The notes: generated from the sequence alone by a model not told the origin. Shown: positions 1-7,869, counted from the stretch's first letter. The stretch: 13,794 bases of DNA from UBA1731 sp963626295 (GCA_963626295.1 CAVFWS010000049.1:1-13794); one strand, 5' to 3'. Numbers and translations: made by a program.

Positions 1-27
1 CCTATTGTGTACACGGCCGAGATGATA

Positions 28-71
28 CCAAAAGTGTTTTTTTTTTCAACCCAAAAGTGTTGCCTTTTGGG
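28..71 (-). repeat. Hairpin and short direct repeats downstream of the last operon gene
   Basis: An 8-bp perfect stem (cccaaaag at 50-57, cttttggg at 64-71, 6-nt loop) begins about 5 nt after the stop codon of the secreted-protein gene. The 11-mer ccaaaagtgtt occurs twice (28-38 and 51-61), and a run of 10 T lies between the copies at 37-46. For minus-strand transcripts the stem is followed by TTG and then ten As, not a U-tract, so it is not a standard intrinsic terminator. It may protect the 3' end or terminate by another route. The T run would only serve plus-strand transcripts, and no stem precedes it on that strand. Confidence 0.4.
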
Positions 72-75
72 AAAC

Positions 76-807
76 TCAATTCCCGCCATTCGCCGCCATC
101 ATTTCCTTCATCAGCGAAGCGACGAGGCGCCTGATGTCCTCGAATGTGATGTAGCGCGTCACGCCGCCCTGCGCAAGCTCTCCGAGGAAGGGAACGCCCT
201 TCAGTCTCCTTGCGGTTTCCGGGGTCAGGGAGCGTGCCGTGAACCTGAAGCCCTTCTCGTCGAAGTCGAACGCCCCGACTGCCCCGCCGGAGGATATGGC
301 GATCAGGTCGTCTCCGGCGTCCGGGCTCTTCTCGACGAGCGCCTTTCGGGCAAGCGCCTCGGTGGCGGCAAACGCACACCAGGAGAAATCCTTCGAGAAT
401 ACGGCGTATGTGGGCATCTTCCGGCCCTCGTCCGCCGGAAGCAGGACCGTATCGGCGGACACCTTCTCCGCGCCCGGATGGTTGAGCGTCATCTTGGCGA
501 CCTTGTCCACAGTGGGATACACCATCGCCACGTCTACGCCTCCCTTGCCATCCGGGTACCCAACCCAGCGAACGGAATCCGCCACGCGCATCCTGCCGTA
601 CATCTTCGCGATGCGGTTCTGCGCGAACGACACTATCATCATGGGAAGCATCGCGTTGCCCACCGCATTGCCGATGAACTGCTGGCGCGACTGGAACGCA
701 TCGAACGAGCGAAGCTCGACCACCCACGGGCTCGTCGCGGACAGGGCCGGCATCACGGCCATGGCGACGCATGCGAAAGCCACGAGCATGCGCAGCCTAT
801 CTCGCAT
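76..807 (-). CDS. Secreted or periplasmic protein of unknown function
   Basis: This 243-residue protein (246 if a GTG at 814-816 is used) is not recognised. The first 20-25 residues form a signal peptide: basic MRDRLRM, a hydrophobic core LVAFACVAMAV, then an ALSA-type cleavage site. The mature part is mixed alpha/beta with no metal or catalytic motif that I can see. The segment FSKDFSWCAFAATEALARKAL resembles the 'measured value' strands of some periplasmic hypothetical families, but that is too weak for a name. I prefer the ATG at 805-807 because Met-Arg-Asp-Arg gives a normal signal-peptide n-region. The gene overlaps the end of rny by 11 bp with no clear ribosome binding site, which suggests translational coupling. 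It is the last gene of the purL operon, and a hairpin follows its stop codon. Confidence 0.8.
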   Translation of the reverse strand: MRDRLRMLVAFACVAMAVMPALSATSPWVVELRSFDAFQSRQQFIGNAVGNAMLPMMIVSFAQNRIAKMYGRMRVADSVRWVGYPDGKGGVDVAMVYPTVDKVAKMTLNHPGAEKVSADTVLLPADEGRKMPTYAVFSKDFSWCAFAATEALARKALVEKSPDAGDDLIAISSGGAVGAFDFDEKGFRFTARSLTPETARRLKGVPFLGELAQGGVTRYITFEDIRRLVASLMKEMMAANGGN

Positions 808-2419
808 ACTCGACACAGCGCTTCTCCCTGATCACCGTGACCCTGATCTGTCCGGGGAACCTCATTGCGGACGATATCTCCCTGCATATGTCGCGGGCAA
901 GGGCGGAGGCCTCGTCATCCTGCATCTTCTCGGGATCGACCATCACGCGAAGATCCCGCCCCGCCTGCACCGCCATCGCGCTCACCACGCCATCGTGGCG
1001 TCTCGCGATCTGCTCGACATTCTCAAGGCGCTGCACATAGTCGGCCGCCGATTCCTGTCGCGCCCCCGGCCGGGCGGCGGATATCGCGTCCGCAGCGGAG
1101 CAGAGGGTGCCGTATATCCCGCCAGGCGCATCCGATTCGCCATGGTGCGCGGCCACGGCCGCGCAGACGTCCGCATCCTCCCCGCGCAAACGCAGGAACT
1201 CCGCCCCAAGTGCTGCATGGGAGCCTTTCCGTTCGCTCGTGATCGCCTTGCCTATGTCGTGGAGGAATCCGACCCTTCGGGCCTTGGCGGCATCGAGGCC
1301 AAGTTCGGAGGCCATAGTCCCCTCGAGAAGCGCAACCTCCACCGAATGGCGCAGCACATTCTGGGAGAACGACGTGCGGTACTTGAGCGCACCCATGAGC
1401 TCGAGTTCCTCTACGGGGAGTCCTGCGACGCCGGCCTCTGCGGCGGCGGACTCCGCCGCCTTGACGTTCGAGGTGCGCACCAGTTCCCTGGCAGCCTCCA
1501 CCGCCGCCTCTATCGACGACGGATGTATGCGGCCATCCTCGACAAGCGACTCCAGGGCCAGCCTCGCGACTTCCCGGCGCACCGGGTCGAACGAGGATAG
1601 CACGACGGAATCCGGGGAGTCGTCAAGCAGCAGCGTGACCCCGGTGGCCGCCTCGAAGGCGCGGACGTTCCGGCCCTCGCGGCCGATGATGCGTCCCTTC
1701 ATCTCGGCGTTCGGTATGGCCACCGTCGATACCGTGGCCACGCCAACGTGCGACACCGCGCACCTCCCTATCGCATCGGCGACAATGCTCCGCGCGATGT
1801 CCTCGCCCTGCTCCCTTGCCGCCTCCTGGATGCGTCTGCTCATGGATTCCGCGTCATCCCTCAGCGCCGCATGCGTGGCCCTCAGCACCTCGCGGCGAGC
1901 CTCGGCGTACGTCATCTTGGAGATCCGCTGCAGACGCTCTTCGGCGTTGGCCATCTTCTGCGCGGCCTCGATGGAGGCCTTCTCGGCCTCTTCCGCCTTC
2001 GCCTTGAGGACGGCTTCACGCGCATCAAGCCTGAGCGACTTGCCGTCCAAGGCCTCCTCGCGAGCCGCCAGCCTCGCCTCCGCCTGCTCCTGGTCGGCAC
2101 GCCTCGACGCGATCGACGCCTCGAATTCCTCGCGGGCGCGGACCACCTCTGCGCGGGCCGACACTTCGGCCTCCTTGCGCATCGACTCGGCCTCCGCCCT
2201 CATTGCCTCGGCATTCAGCCTCGCGGACTTCTCCATCGAATCGGCATGCCACCTGCCCACCAGCCAGCGGAGGACATAGCCTACGAGAGCCCCGGCGACT
2301 ATGAAGAGCGACGCGATTATGAGGCCGGCCGCATCGGAAAGCTCCTCCCATATGTTGCTCGACAGGGCAAACATTCGCGGAAAGAACATCATTGTGGCGC
2401 AGGTAATCATTGCAGACAT
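797..2419 (-). CDS. rny: Ribonuclease Y (membrane-anchored mRNA decay endoribonuclease)
   Basis: A 540-residue protein with the complete RNase Y layout. A transmembrane helix lies at about residues 31-51, a long Ala/Glu/Arg-rich coiled coil at about 57-210, and a KH RNA-binding domain at about 230-290 with the GRIIGREGRN loop (242-251). The HD phosphohydrolase domain follows (about 350-450), with H358, the H387-D388 pair in FLHDIGK, the AAHHG histidines at 425-426 and D444. The C-terminus ends in the family's usual PGQIRVTVIRE...VEYAR. RNase Y makes the first endonucleolytic cuts in mRNA turnover at the inner membrane face. All catalytic residues are present and nothing is truncated. The start ATG (2417-2419) directly abuts the TGA of the upstream ATPase gene with only a weak GGTGAAG before it, so re-initiation is likely. 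In-frame Met4, Met10 or Met16 could also serve as start; the transmembrane helix is kept in every case. Confidence 0.96.
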   Translation of the reverse strand: MSAMITCATMMFFPRMFALSSNIWEELSDAAGLIIASLFIVAGALVGYVLRWLVGRWHADSMEKSARLNAEAMRAEAESMRKEAEVSARAEVVRAREEFEASIASRRADQEQAEARLAAREEALDGKSLRLDAREAVLKAKAEEAEKASIEAAQKMANAEERLQRISKMTYAEARREVLRATHAALRDDAESMSRRIQEAAREQGEDIARSIVADAIGRCAVSHVGVATVSTVAIPNAEMKGRIIGREGRNVRAFEAATGVTLLLDDSPDSVVLSSFDPVRREVARLALESLVEDGRIHPSSIEAAVEAARELVRTSNVKAAESAAAEAGVAGLPVEELELMGALKYRTSFSQNVLRHSVEVALLEGTMASELGLDAAKARRVGFLHDIGKAITSERKGSHAALGAEFLRLRGEDADVCAAVAAHHGESDAPGGIYGTLCSAADAISAARPGARQESAADYVQRLENVEQIARRHDGVVSAMAVQAGRDLRVMVDPEKMQDDEASALARDICREISSAMRFPGQIRVTVIREKRCVEYAR

Positions 2420-3565
2420 TCACTTCACCGACCTGAGGAGCCCGAAGAGATACCTTCTCTCGCGCGCCGGATACGCATCGAACCCGTCGAGATGCGCGCG
2501 CATGTCCTCGACCGCCGAGTCGAATCGCTTGCGCTCGTCGCTCTCGTCATCCTTCGCGAACGGGTAGCTGCCCTCGCGTATCCACTCGTCAACGCGAGAG
2601 GAATCAGCTTCTGCAGCCCTAACCCGAAAATGGTCCCGGAGCGTCTTCCTCGCGGCGTCAAGGTATGCCCTCGTCTCAACGTTCAGCTCGTCCATCACGA
2701 GCATGTTCTCCGCGTTCAGTTCGGCGAACCGGGGCGACACCACGTACGCGGTGAAGCTGAACGCCGCGCCGGGACGCACCCCGGCGGGCTGTTCGTGCAG
2801 GGCAAACCCGTCCTTGCCGCAGAGCACCAGCTTGCCGGAGCCAACGAACCTGCGACGCCACTCGATGACCTCCATGCGCGCCTCCGCGCCGGATGGAAGC
2901 GTGAGGCGATAGTCGGTCACGGCCTTGCGGACTATCACGGGAGTCACGGGAATCCCCGAAAAGTATACGTGCACGTTCGGGTACGCCTTGAGGTAAAGGG
3001 CGAACTTCGCCGCCAGCGACGACACCGCCGACCCCGCGTCTGTCAGCGAATCGGCTGTCGGACGCACGTTGGTCACGTACACCTCCGTGCCCGTGGCGAA
3101 GCCCGGCGTCGTCTCTTCAAGGCGGAAGATTCCCGGCCGCTGGAGATCCCCGGAGATCACATGGGACTTGACCGGCGGCGCCATTCCCGTCCCGCCCGAC
3201 ACCACCGCCCTCGTGGTGCGCCACTCGACATGCGTACCGAGCGCGAACGCCTTGAAGCGCCCGCGCCCATGCCGCCCGTGCAGACGGCGGTGCAGGCCTG
3301 TCGTGGCGGAGCGTTCCCTCTTCCAGCTCCCGCCAAGGCCGCCGAACGTAGACTCGATCCTATCCACGTCGATGCCCACCCCGTCGTCGGATATGCGGAT
3401 GGCGTCCACCGCGCCGAGGGCGTTCTGGATTATGTCTATCCTGACCTCGCGGGCATCGGCGTCAAGAGCGTTCCATACAAGCTCCTCTATCGCCGCAAGC
3501 GGCGACGCGTGCGACAGCGATGCGATGTAATCGGCCTTTGCGAGAACCCTGATGTCCTTTGCCAT
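2420..3565 (-). CDS. GHKL-type (Hsp90/MutL/MORC-like) ATPase of unknown role
   Basis: A 381-residue protein with an N-terminal Bergerat ATP-binding fold. The N-box is E28-xxx-N32-xx-D35-A36 (EELVWNALDADA), the G1 box is D60-DGVGID, and an FGGLGGSWKRERS element precedes the G2 lid G97-RHG-RG102 followed by RFKAFALG. The lid context GRxGRGRFKAFALG and the SWKR element recall the MutL/MORC-like 'ATP-binding protein' group rather than histidine kinases: there is no H-box, sensor or transmembrane segment. Residues about 180-310 would be the transducer-like middle domain. From memory, relatives extend well beyond the final YLFGLLRS-like segment, so this copy may be C-terminally short; that is an inference. 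A GGAAGG ribosome binding site lies 5 nt before the ATG. The gene follows xseB by 17 bp and its TGA touches the rny ATG, giving likely translational coupling to RNase Y. Substrate and function are not known. Confidence 0.85.
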   Translation of the reverse strand: MAKDIRVLAKADYIASLSHASPLAAIEELVWNALDADAREVRIDIIQNALGAVDAIRISDDGVGIDVDRIESTFGGLGGSWKRERSATTGLHRRLHGRHGRGRFKAFALGTHVEWRTTRAVVSGGTGMAPPVKSHVISGDLQRPGIFRLEETTPGFATGTEVYVTNVRPTADSLTDAGSAVSSLAAKFALYLKAYPNVHVYFSGIPVTPVIVRKAVTDYRLTLPSGAEARMEVIEWRRRFVGSGKLVLCGKDGFALHEQPAGVRPGAAFSFTAYVVSPRFAELNAENMLVMDELNVETRAYLDAARKTLRDHFRVRAAEADSSRVDEWIREGSYPFAKDDESDERKRFDSAVEDMRAHLDGFDAYPARERRYLFGLLRSVK

Positions 3566-3582
3566 ATGACCTTCCGCTACGG

Positions 3583-3781
3583 TTACACTATGTCCATCGG
3601 CTCGACCTGGGGCGGCTCGGACGAAGCCGATACGACCTTCTCGATCCTCTGGCGGATCGCCTCCAGCTCTTCAGNNNNNNNNNNTTTCGTCAAGGGACAG
3701 GTCGCCGCCCTCCATTGCCGCGACAATCTTCTCGAGGCGCCCAAGCTTCTCCTCGAACTTCTCTCCATCGTCTTCCGCCAT
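3583..3781 (-). CDS. xseB: Exodeoxyribonuclease VII small subunit, interrupted by an assembly gap
   Basis: Two halves of one small gene flank the Ns. The 5' half starts at the ATG 3779-3781 and reads MAEDDGEKFEEKLGRLEKIV, then AAMEGGDLSLDE. This is the N-terminal XseB signature (FE..L..LE.IV..LE.GDL.L.E). The 3' half reads EELEAIRQRIEKVV and ends SEPPQVEPMDIV with TAA at 3583-3585, which fits the second XseB helix and tail. XseB assembles on XseA to form exonuclease VII, which degrades single-stranded DNA. Known bases outside the Ns total 189, so the true gap should be a multiple of three. By comparison with E. coli XseB, roughly 17-20 codons are missing, and the 10 Ns are a placeholder. GGAGAGG lies 8 nt before the ATG, and the purL stop is 15 bp upstream. 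xseA is not in this window. Confidence 0.9.
3675..3684. other. Assembly gap (10 Ns) inside xseB
   Basis: Ten N characters break the small subunit gene of exonuclease VII. As written, the two halves are out of frame with each other. A real gap length divisible by three restores the frame, and family length suggests about 50-60 missing bases. Confidence 0.99.
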
Positions 3782-3796
3782 GATCCGACCTCTCCG

Positions 3797-6700
3797 TTAC
3801 CTTCCCGTCGCGAACGCATGGGCATTGCGGAACATGCGCATCCACGGGCCATCCTTCCTGAACACGCCCGGGTTGTATGAGAGCTGTGCGGCCCTGAACC
3901 CACGCTCCGGATGGGGCATCATTATCGTCACGCGCCCGTCGGCGGTCGTGAAGCCGGTGAGGCCGCCCTTCGTGCCGTTCGGGTTGAACGGATAGCGCTC
4001 CGTGGCGCTCCCGCGCCCATCCACGAAGCGCAGCGACTTGCGCACATCCGCCTGATCCCGTGGCTGATCCCATACCGCACGGCCCTCGCCATGCGCCACC
4101 GCGACGGGAAGGATGGAGCCCTCCATGCCCTTGAAGAAGATCGATGGGGACTCCATCACCTCAAGCGTGCAGACGCGGGCCTCGAACTGCTCCGAGACGT
4201 TCCTCACGAAGCGAGGCCACGCCTCGGCGCCGGGGATGATGCCCTTCAGCTGCGAAAGCATCTGGCAGCCGTTGCACACTCCAAGCGCGAACGTGTCGGG
4301 ACGCGCAAAGAATCTCGCGAACATCTCCTTGAGGCGGTCATTGTAGAGGATCGACCTCGCCCATCCCGACCCGGCGCCAAGCACGTCGCCGTAGGAGAAT
4401 CCGCCGCACGCCACAAGGCCATTGAAGTCCTTGAGGTCGACGCGCCCGGACATGACGTCCGTCATGTGCACGTCCACGCTCTCGAAGCCGGCGAGCGCAA
4501 ACGCGGCGGCCATCTCGATGTGGCCGTTCACGCCCTGTTCGCGCAGGCACGCGACACGCGGCTTGCCGCCTGTGCGCCCCTTCGCCGGCGCGACCTTGCC
4601 GTCAGGGTTGAACGTCAGGCGGTACGTCAGTCCGGGATCGTGCTCGTCAAGCCCGTTGTCGTACTCCTCGCGGGCCGTCACCGGGTTGTCGCGAAGCGCC
4701 TGCATCCTGTAGGTGGTGGACGACCATTCGCGCCTGATCCGCGTGAGATCGGTCGAAAGGGCGTGGCGCATGCCCACGTACACGTCGAAGCTGCGGTCGT
4801 CCGTCGGCGCGCCTATCACGTGCACATCGTCCGCAAGCCCGGCACGGGAGAAGATCGACAGCACCTCCTTAAGGTTCCCGTCCGCAACCTGAAGCACGGC
4901 CCCCGGCTCCTCGGAGAACAGCGCCGCGAGCGGATCGCCGTCCGGAAGCCTTGCGCTCACGCCGCGCCCACCCGCTATCGCCATCTCGGCAAGAGTGACC
5001 GCCACGCCACCGTCGCTCCGGTCATGGTACGCAAGCGCAAGCCCTCCCTTCACGATCCTCTGCATGGCGTTGAAGAACCCCTTCACGCTCGCGGCATCGG
5101 CATCCGCATTCTCGCATCCGAGCTGGTTGTACACCTGCGCGAGACAGCTGCCTCCAAGGCGGTTTCTGCCGTGTCCGAGATCCACGTACACGAGGCTTGA
5201 CGCGCCTTTCTTTAGGTCCGGGGTGAGCGTCAGCGTCACGTCCCCTACCGGCGCAAATGCCGATACGACGAGCGACAGCGGGGCGACTTGCCGGTGATCG
5301 ACCCCTTTTGAATCCTTCCATGTGGTGTGCATGGAGCAGGAATCCTTGCCGACCGGGATCGAAATGCCGAGCGCGGGGCAGAAACTGATGCCGACCTCCT
5401 TCACCGTATCGTAGAGGTTCGCGTCCTCTCCCGGCTCGCCGCACGGCGCCATCCAGTTCGCGGAAAGCCGAACGTTCCTGATGTCGCCGCAATCGGCCGC
5501 CGCAAGGTTGGTAAGAGCCTCCGCGACAGCCATCCGCCCCGAAGCCGGAGCGTCGAGCAGGGCGACCGGCGTGCGTTCGCCTGTGGACATCGCCTGCCCG
5601 TTCAGCGTCTTGTACCCCATCATCGTCACGGCGCAGTCCGCAGCCGGGAGCTGGAACGGCCCAACCATCTGGTCGCGGGCGACGAGACCCGTCACAGACC
5701 TGTCGGCAATAGTCACGAGAAACGTCTTGTCCGCTATCGTCGGCAGGGTGAGCAGCCTCGAGAACGCATCGGACGTCTTTACGCCAACAAGCGCGAGCGG
5801 CCTGTGCGAAGCCTTCACGTGCCTGACCTTGCGGACCATGCGCGGGGGCTTGCCGAGAAGCACCTTGACGTCCATGTCTATCGGACGGTCCCCGAACTGG
5901 CGGTCCGTGAGCACGAGCCTGCCGTCTCCCGTCGCCTCGCCGATGAACGCCACCGGGCACCGCTCGCGGCGGCACAGGTCCTCGAAGAACCCTCGGGCCT
6001 CGCGGCGCAGGGCGAGGACGTAGCGCTCCTGCGCCTCGCAGCACCAGATCTCCATCGGGCTCATCGACGGCTCTTCGTTGTGCACCTCGCGGAGCTCGAA
6101 CTTGCCGCCCGTCGCCTCCACAAGCTCAGGGCATCCGTTGGAGAGGCCACCCGCGCCGATATCGTGTATCGACAGCACGGGGTTCTTGCCGCCCATGGCG
6201 GCACAGGCGTTGATCACGCCCTGGCACCGACGCTGCATCTCGGCGTTGCCGCGCTGGACGGAATTGAAGTCGAGAGCCTCGGAGTTGGTCCCCGTCATCA
6301 TCGAGGATGCCGCGCCGCCGCCAAGCCCGATGCGCATCGCAGGTCCGCCGATCTGGACGATGTACGCCCCTTCCGTCACCGGCTTCTTCGTTACCTGGTC
6401 GCGGATTATCACGCCATGGCCGCCAGCGAGCATTATGGGCTTGAAGTAGCCTCGGTGCTGGCCGTTTTCCTCATGCTCGTATGTGCGGAAGAAGCCCGTC
6501 AGCTGCGGACGCCCGAACTCGTTGCCGAACGCGGCGCCGCCGATGGGGCCTTCCGTCATTATCTGGAGAGGCGTGGCCAGCCGCGACGGACGTTCTCCGT
6601 AATCCCTCTCCCAAGGCTGCACCGCATCCGGTATGCGGAGATCAGAAACCATGAATCCGCAGATGCCGGCGGTGGAGCGCGACCCCGTTCCGGTGGCGGA

Positions 6701-7714
6701 TTCGTCGCGTATTTCGCCGCCCACGCCAGTCGCCGCCCCGGGATATGGGGAGATCGCCGTAGGATGGTTGTGCGTCTCGACCTTCATCAGCTGGTCAAGC
6801 TGGACCTTCTTGAAGGAGTACGCGCCGGGATTCCTCGACTTCCCCGGCGTCGCTGGCTGGAACATCTCTGTCTCGAATCCCTCCACGACGGATGAGTTGT
6901 CCCTGTACGCCACAAGGGTCCCCTTTCCGTTCTTCTTGTGGGTGTTCTTGATCATGCCGAACAGCGAATCCCTCTGCGCCTTCCCGTCAATGATGAACTC
7001 CGCGCCGAATATCTTGTGGCGGCAATGCTCGGAGTTGACCTGCCCGAACATCACGAGCTCCGTGTCGGTGGGGTTGCGCCCGGCCGCCTTGAACGAGTCC
7101 GCAAGGTACCGCATCTCCGGCTCCGAAATCGCGAGCCCGAGATCCACGTTCGCCTCGCGGATCGCGTCGATGCCGCGCCCAAGCACGTCGAATGTGCGGC
7201 CCGGCTGCGGCGGCAATTCGTCGAAAAGGTCATCGAGCGAAAGGTACACGCCCTCCGTCATCCTGTCGAACAGGGCCGGCAACGCCGGCTTCAGCTCGTC
7301 AAAGCCTGCCGGGAACGCAGGGCATCCGCCGGAGCTGGCCACAGAGAACCGGACGGCGCGCTCGACGCGCTTCACCCCCCTGACGCCGCAGTTCCTGAAT
7401 ATGTCGGTCGCCTTCGTCGACCAGGGAGAGATGGTTCCCTTGCGAGGCGACACGTAGAAACTCGTCTCGCAGCAGGATTCCGCGTCTATCGAACCGGATT
7501 TGCCGATGCCTGGACCGACATTCAGAAGGGCGCCTGCGCGTTCAAGGCTCTCAGGCGGCACTCCGCCTTCGCCTTCGGCCTCAAGCGCATACACCCAACG
7601 CGCACGCAGCCCCACGCGCTCCATTCCGGGCGCCAGTTTCCCCATGGCCTTCTTCAGCGCATCAAGACGGAACGGAGAGAACGCCTCCGAACCCAAAAGC
7701 AAAATAGGTTTCAT
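3797..7714 (-). CDS. purL: Phosphoribosylformylglycinamidine synthase, single-chain form
   Basis: A 1305-residue enzyme (E. coli PurL is about 1295) that makes FGAM from FGAR, glutamine and ATP, the fourth step of de novo purine synthesis, in the cytoplasm. The N-terminal PurS-like region opens LLLGSEAFSPFRLD and contains GTISPWSTKATDIFRNCG (93-110). The first synthetase half has VNSEHCRHK (226-234), KVETHNHPTAISPYPGAATG (311-330) and SIHDIGAGGLSNGCPE (515-530). The second half has GPFQLPAADCAVT and the YHDRSDGG motif near 896-903. The C-terminal class I glutaminase has nucleophile C1147 in GVCNGC and H1268/E1270 in PHPERGF. The frame stays open further upstream to 7774, but a TATAAT at 7752-7757 lies inside that extension, and homology starts at MKPILLLGSEAF, so 7714 is the start. 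Only a weak AGGA precedes it. It is first in the operon, and xseB follows after 15 bp. Confidence 0.97.
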   Translation of the reverse strand: MKPILLLGSEAFSPFRLDALKKAMGKLAPGMERVGLRARWVYALEAEGEGGVPPESLERAGALLNVGPGIGKSGSIDAESCCETSFYVSPRKGTISPWSTKATDIFRNCGVRGVKRVERAVRFSVASSGGCPAFPAGFDELKPALPALFDRMTEGVYLSLDDLFDELPPQPGRTFDVLGRGIDAIREANVDLGLAISEPEMRYLADSFKAAGRNPTDTELVMFGQVNSEHCRHKIFGAEFIIDGKAQRDSLFGMIKNTHKKNGKGTLVAYRDNSSVVEGFETEMFQPATPGKSRNPGAYSFKKVQLDQLMKVETHNHPTAISPYPGAATGVGGEIRDESATGTGSRSTAGICGFMVSDLRIPDAVQPWERDYGERPSRLATPLQIMTEGPIGGAAFGNEFGRPQLTGFFRTYEHEENGQHRGYFKPIMLAGGHGVIIRDQVTKKPVTEGAYIVQIGGPAMRIGLGGGAASSMMTGTNSEALDFNSVQRGNAEMQRRCQGVINACAAMGGKNPVLSIHDIGAGGLSNGCPELVEATGGKFELREVHNEEPSMSPMEIWCCEAQERYVLALRREARGFFEDLCRRERCPVAFIGEATGDGRLVLTDRQFGDRPIDMDVKVLLGKPPRMVRKVRHVKASHRPLALVGVKTSDAFSRLLTLPTIADKTFLVTIADRSVTGLVARDQMVGPFQLPAADCAVTMMGYKTLNGQAMSTGERTPVALLDAPASGRMAVAEALTNLAAADCGDIRNVRLSANWMAPCGEPGEDANLYDTVKEVGISFCPALGISIPVGKDSCSMHTTWKDSKGVDHRQVAPLSLVVSAFAPVGDVTLTLTPDLKKGASSLVYVDLGHGRNRLGGSCLAQVYNQLGCENADADAASVKGFFNAMQRIVKGGLALAYHDRSDGGVAVTLAEMAIAGGRGVSARLPDGDPLAALFSEEPGAVLQVADGNLKEVLSIFSRAGLADDVHVIGAPTDDRSFDVYVGMRHALSTDLTRIRREWSSTTYRMQALRDNPVTAREEYDNGLDEHDPGLTYRLTFNPDGKVAPAKGRTGGKPRVACLREQGVNGHIEMAAAFALAGFESVDVHMTDVMSGRVDLKDFNGLVACGGFSYGDVLGAGSGWARSILYNDRLKEMFARFFARPDTFALGVCNGCQMLSQLKGIIPGAEAWPRFVRNVSEQFEARVCTLEVMESPSIFFKGMEGSILPVAVAHGEGRAVWDQPRDQADVRKSLRFVDGRGSATERYPFNPNGTKGGLTGFTTADGRVTIMMPHPERGFRAAQLSYNPGVFRKDGPWMRMFRNAHAFATGR

Positions 7715-7751
7715 GTACAATAAAATCCTGTCGTTTCGGTATTTGGCGTGA

Positions 7752-7757
7752 ATTATA
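7752..7757 (-). promoter_or_regulatory. Extended -10 promoter for the purL operon
   Basis: The minus strand reads TGTGGTATAATTCACG: a perfect TATAAT with an upstream TG one base away, the extended -10 form. No good -35 lies 17 bp upstream (the hexamer there is CCGTGC), which is usual for extended -10 promoters or activator-dependent ones. The expected transcription start is near 7745, leaving a leader of about 30 nt before the purL ATG. Confidence 0.65.
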
Positions 7758-7773
7758 CCACAAATTGCGGCCA

Positions 7774-7790
7774 CGCACGGATGCGCACGG
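7774..7790 (-). promoter_or_regulatory. Tandem CCGTGCG 7-mers upstream of the purL promoter
   Basis: The heptamer CCGTGCG (minus strand) occurs at 7784-7790 and again at 7774-7780, with start points exactly 10 bp apart, one helical turn. The promoter-proximal copy covers the place where a -35 box would sit. This geometry suits a dimeric regulator bound on one DNA face, possibly controlling purine synthesis. No known PurR operator is recognised. Confidence 0.3.
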
Positions 7791-7869
7791 GGATCACTAT
7801 TTGATGGAACAATCCGCCCACGACTCGTCAGTCAACATCGCACACGGCAAGGCAGCGGCCAACTCGCCA

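Noticed and set aside
7..14. 8-bp palindrome gtgtacac near the left edge
   Set aside because: Too short to separate from chance without neighbouring context, which lies outside the window.
37..46. Run of 10 T as a plus-strand terminator
   Set aside because: No stem precedes it and no plus-strand gene is seen in the window.
239..1600. Plus-strand open frame opposite the secreted-protein gene and rny
   Set aside because: It is antisense to two supported genes and changes character midway; no plausible ribosome binding site or domain.
2025..2423. Minus-strand frame beginning at the GTG that overlaps the ATPase stop
   Set aside because: It is the alternative frame of rny; the rny frame carries the transmembrane helix and coiled coil expected for the family.
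1748..3880. Long plus-strand open frame of about 710 codons crossing the N gap
   Set aside because: It is antisense to rny, the GHKL ATPase and xseB, all of which have clear family motifs. Its protein is low-complexity Arg/His/Pro/Leu, typical of the reverse frame of GC-rich genes.
3911..6895. Two long plus-strand open frames (3911-5200 and 5327-6895) opposite purL
   Set aside because: Both are reverse-strand shadows of the strongly conserved purL coding sequence, with Arg/His-rich composition and no domain.
7715..7774. A 20-residue N-terminal extension of PurL to an upstream ATG at 7774
   Set aside because: It would contain the TATAAT promoter, has no similarity to the PurL N-terminus, and the normal start MKPILLLG lies at 7714.
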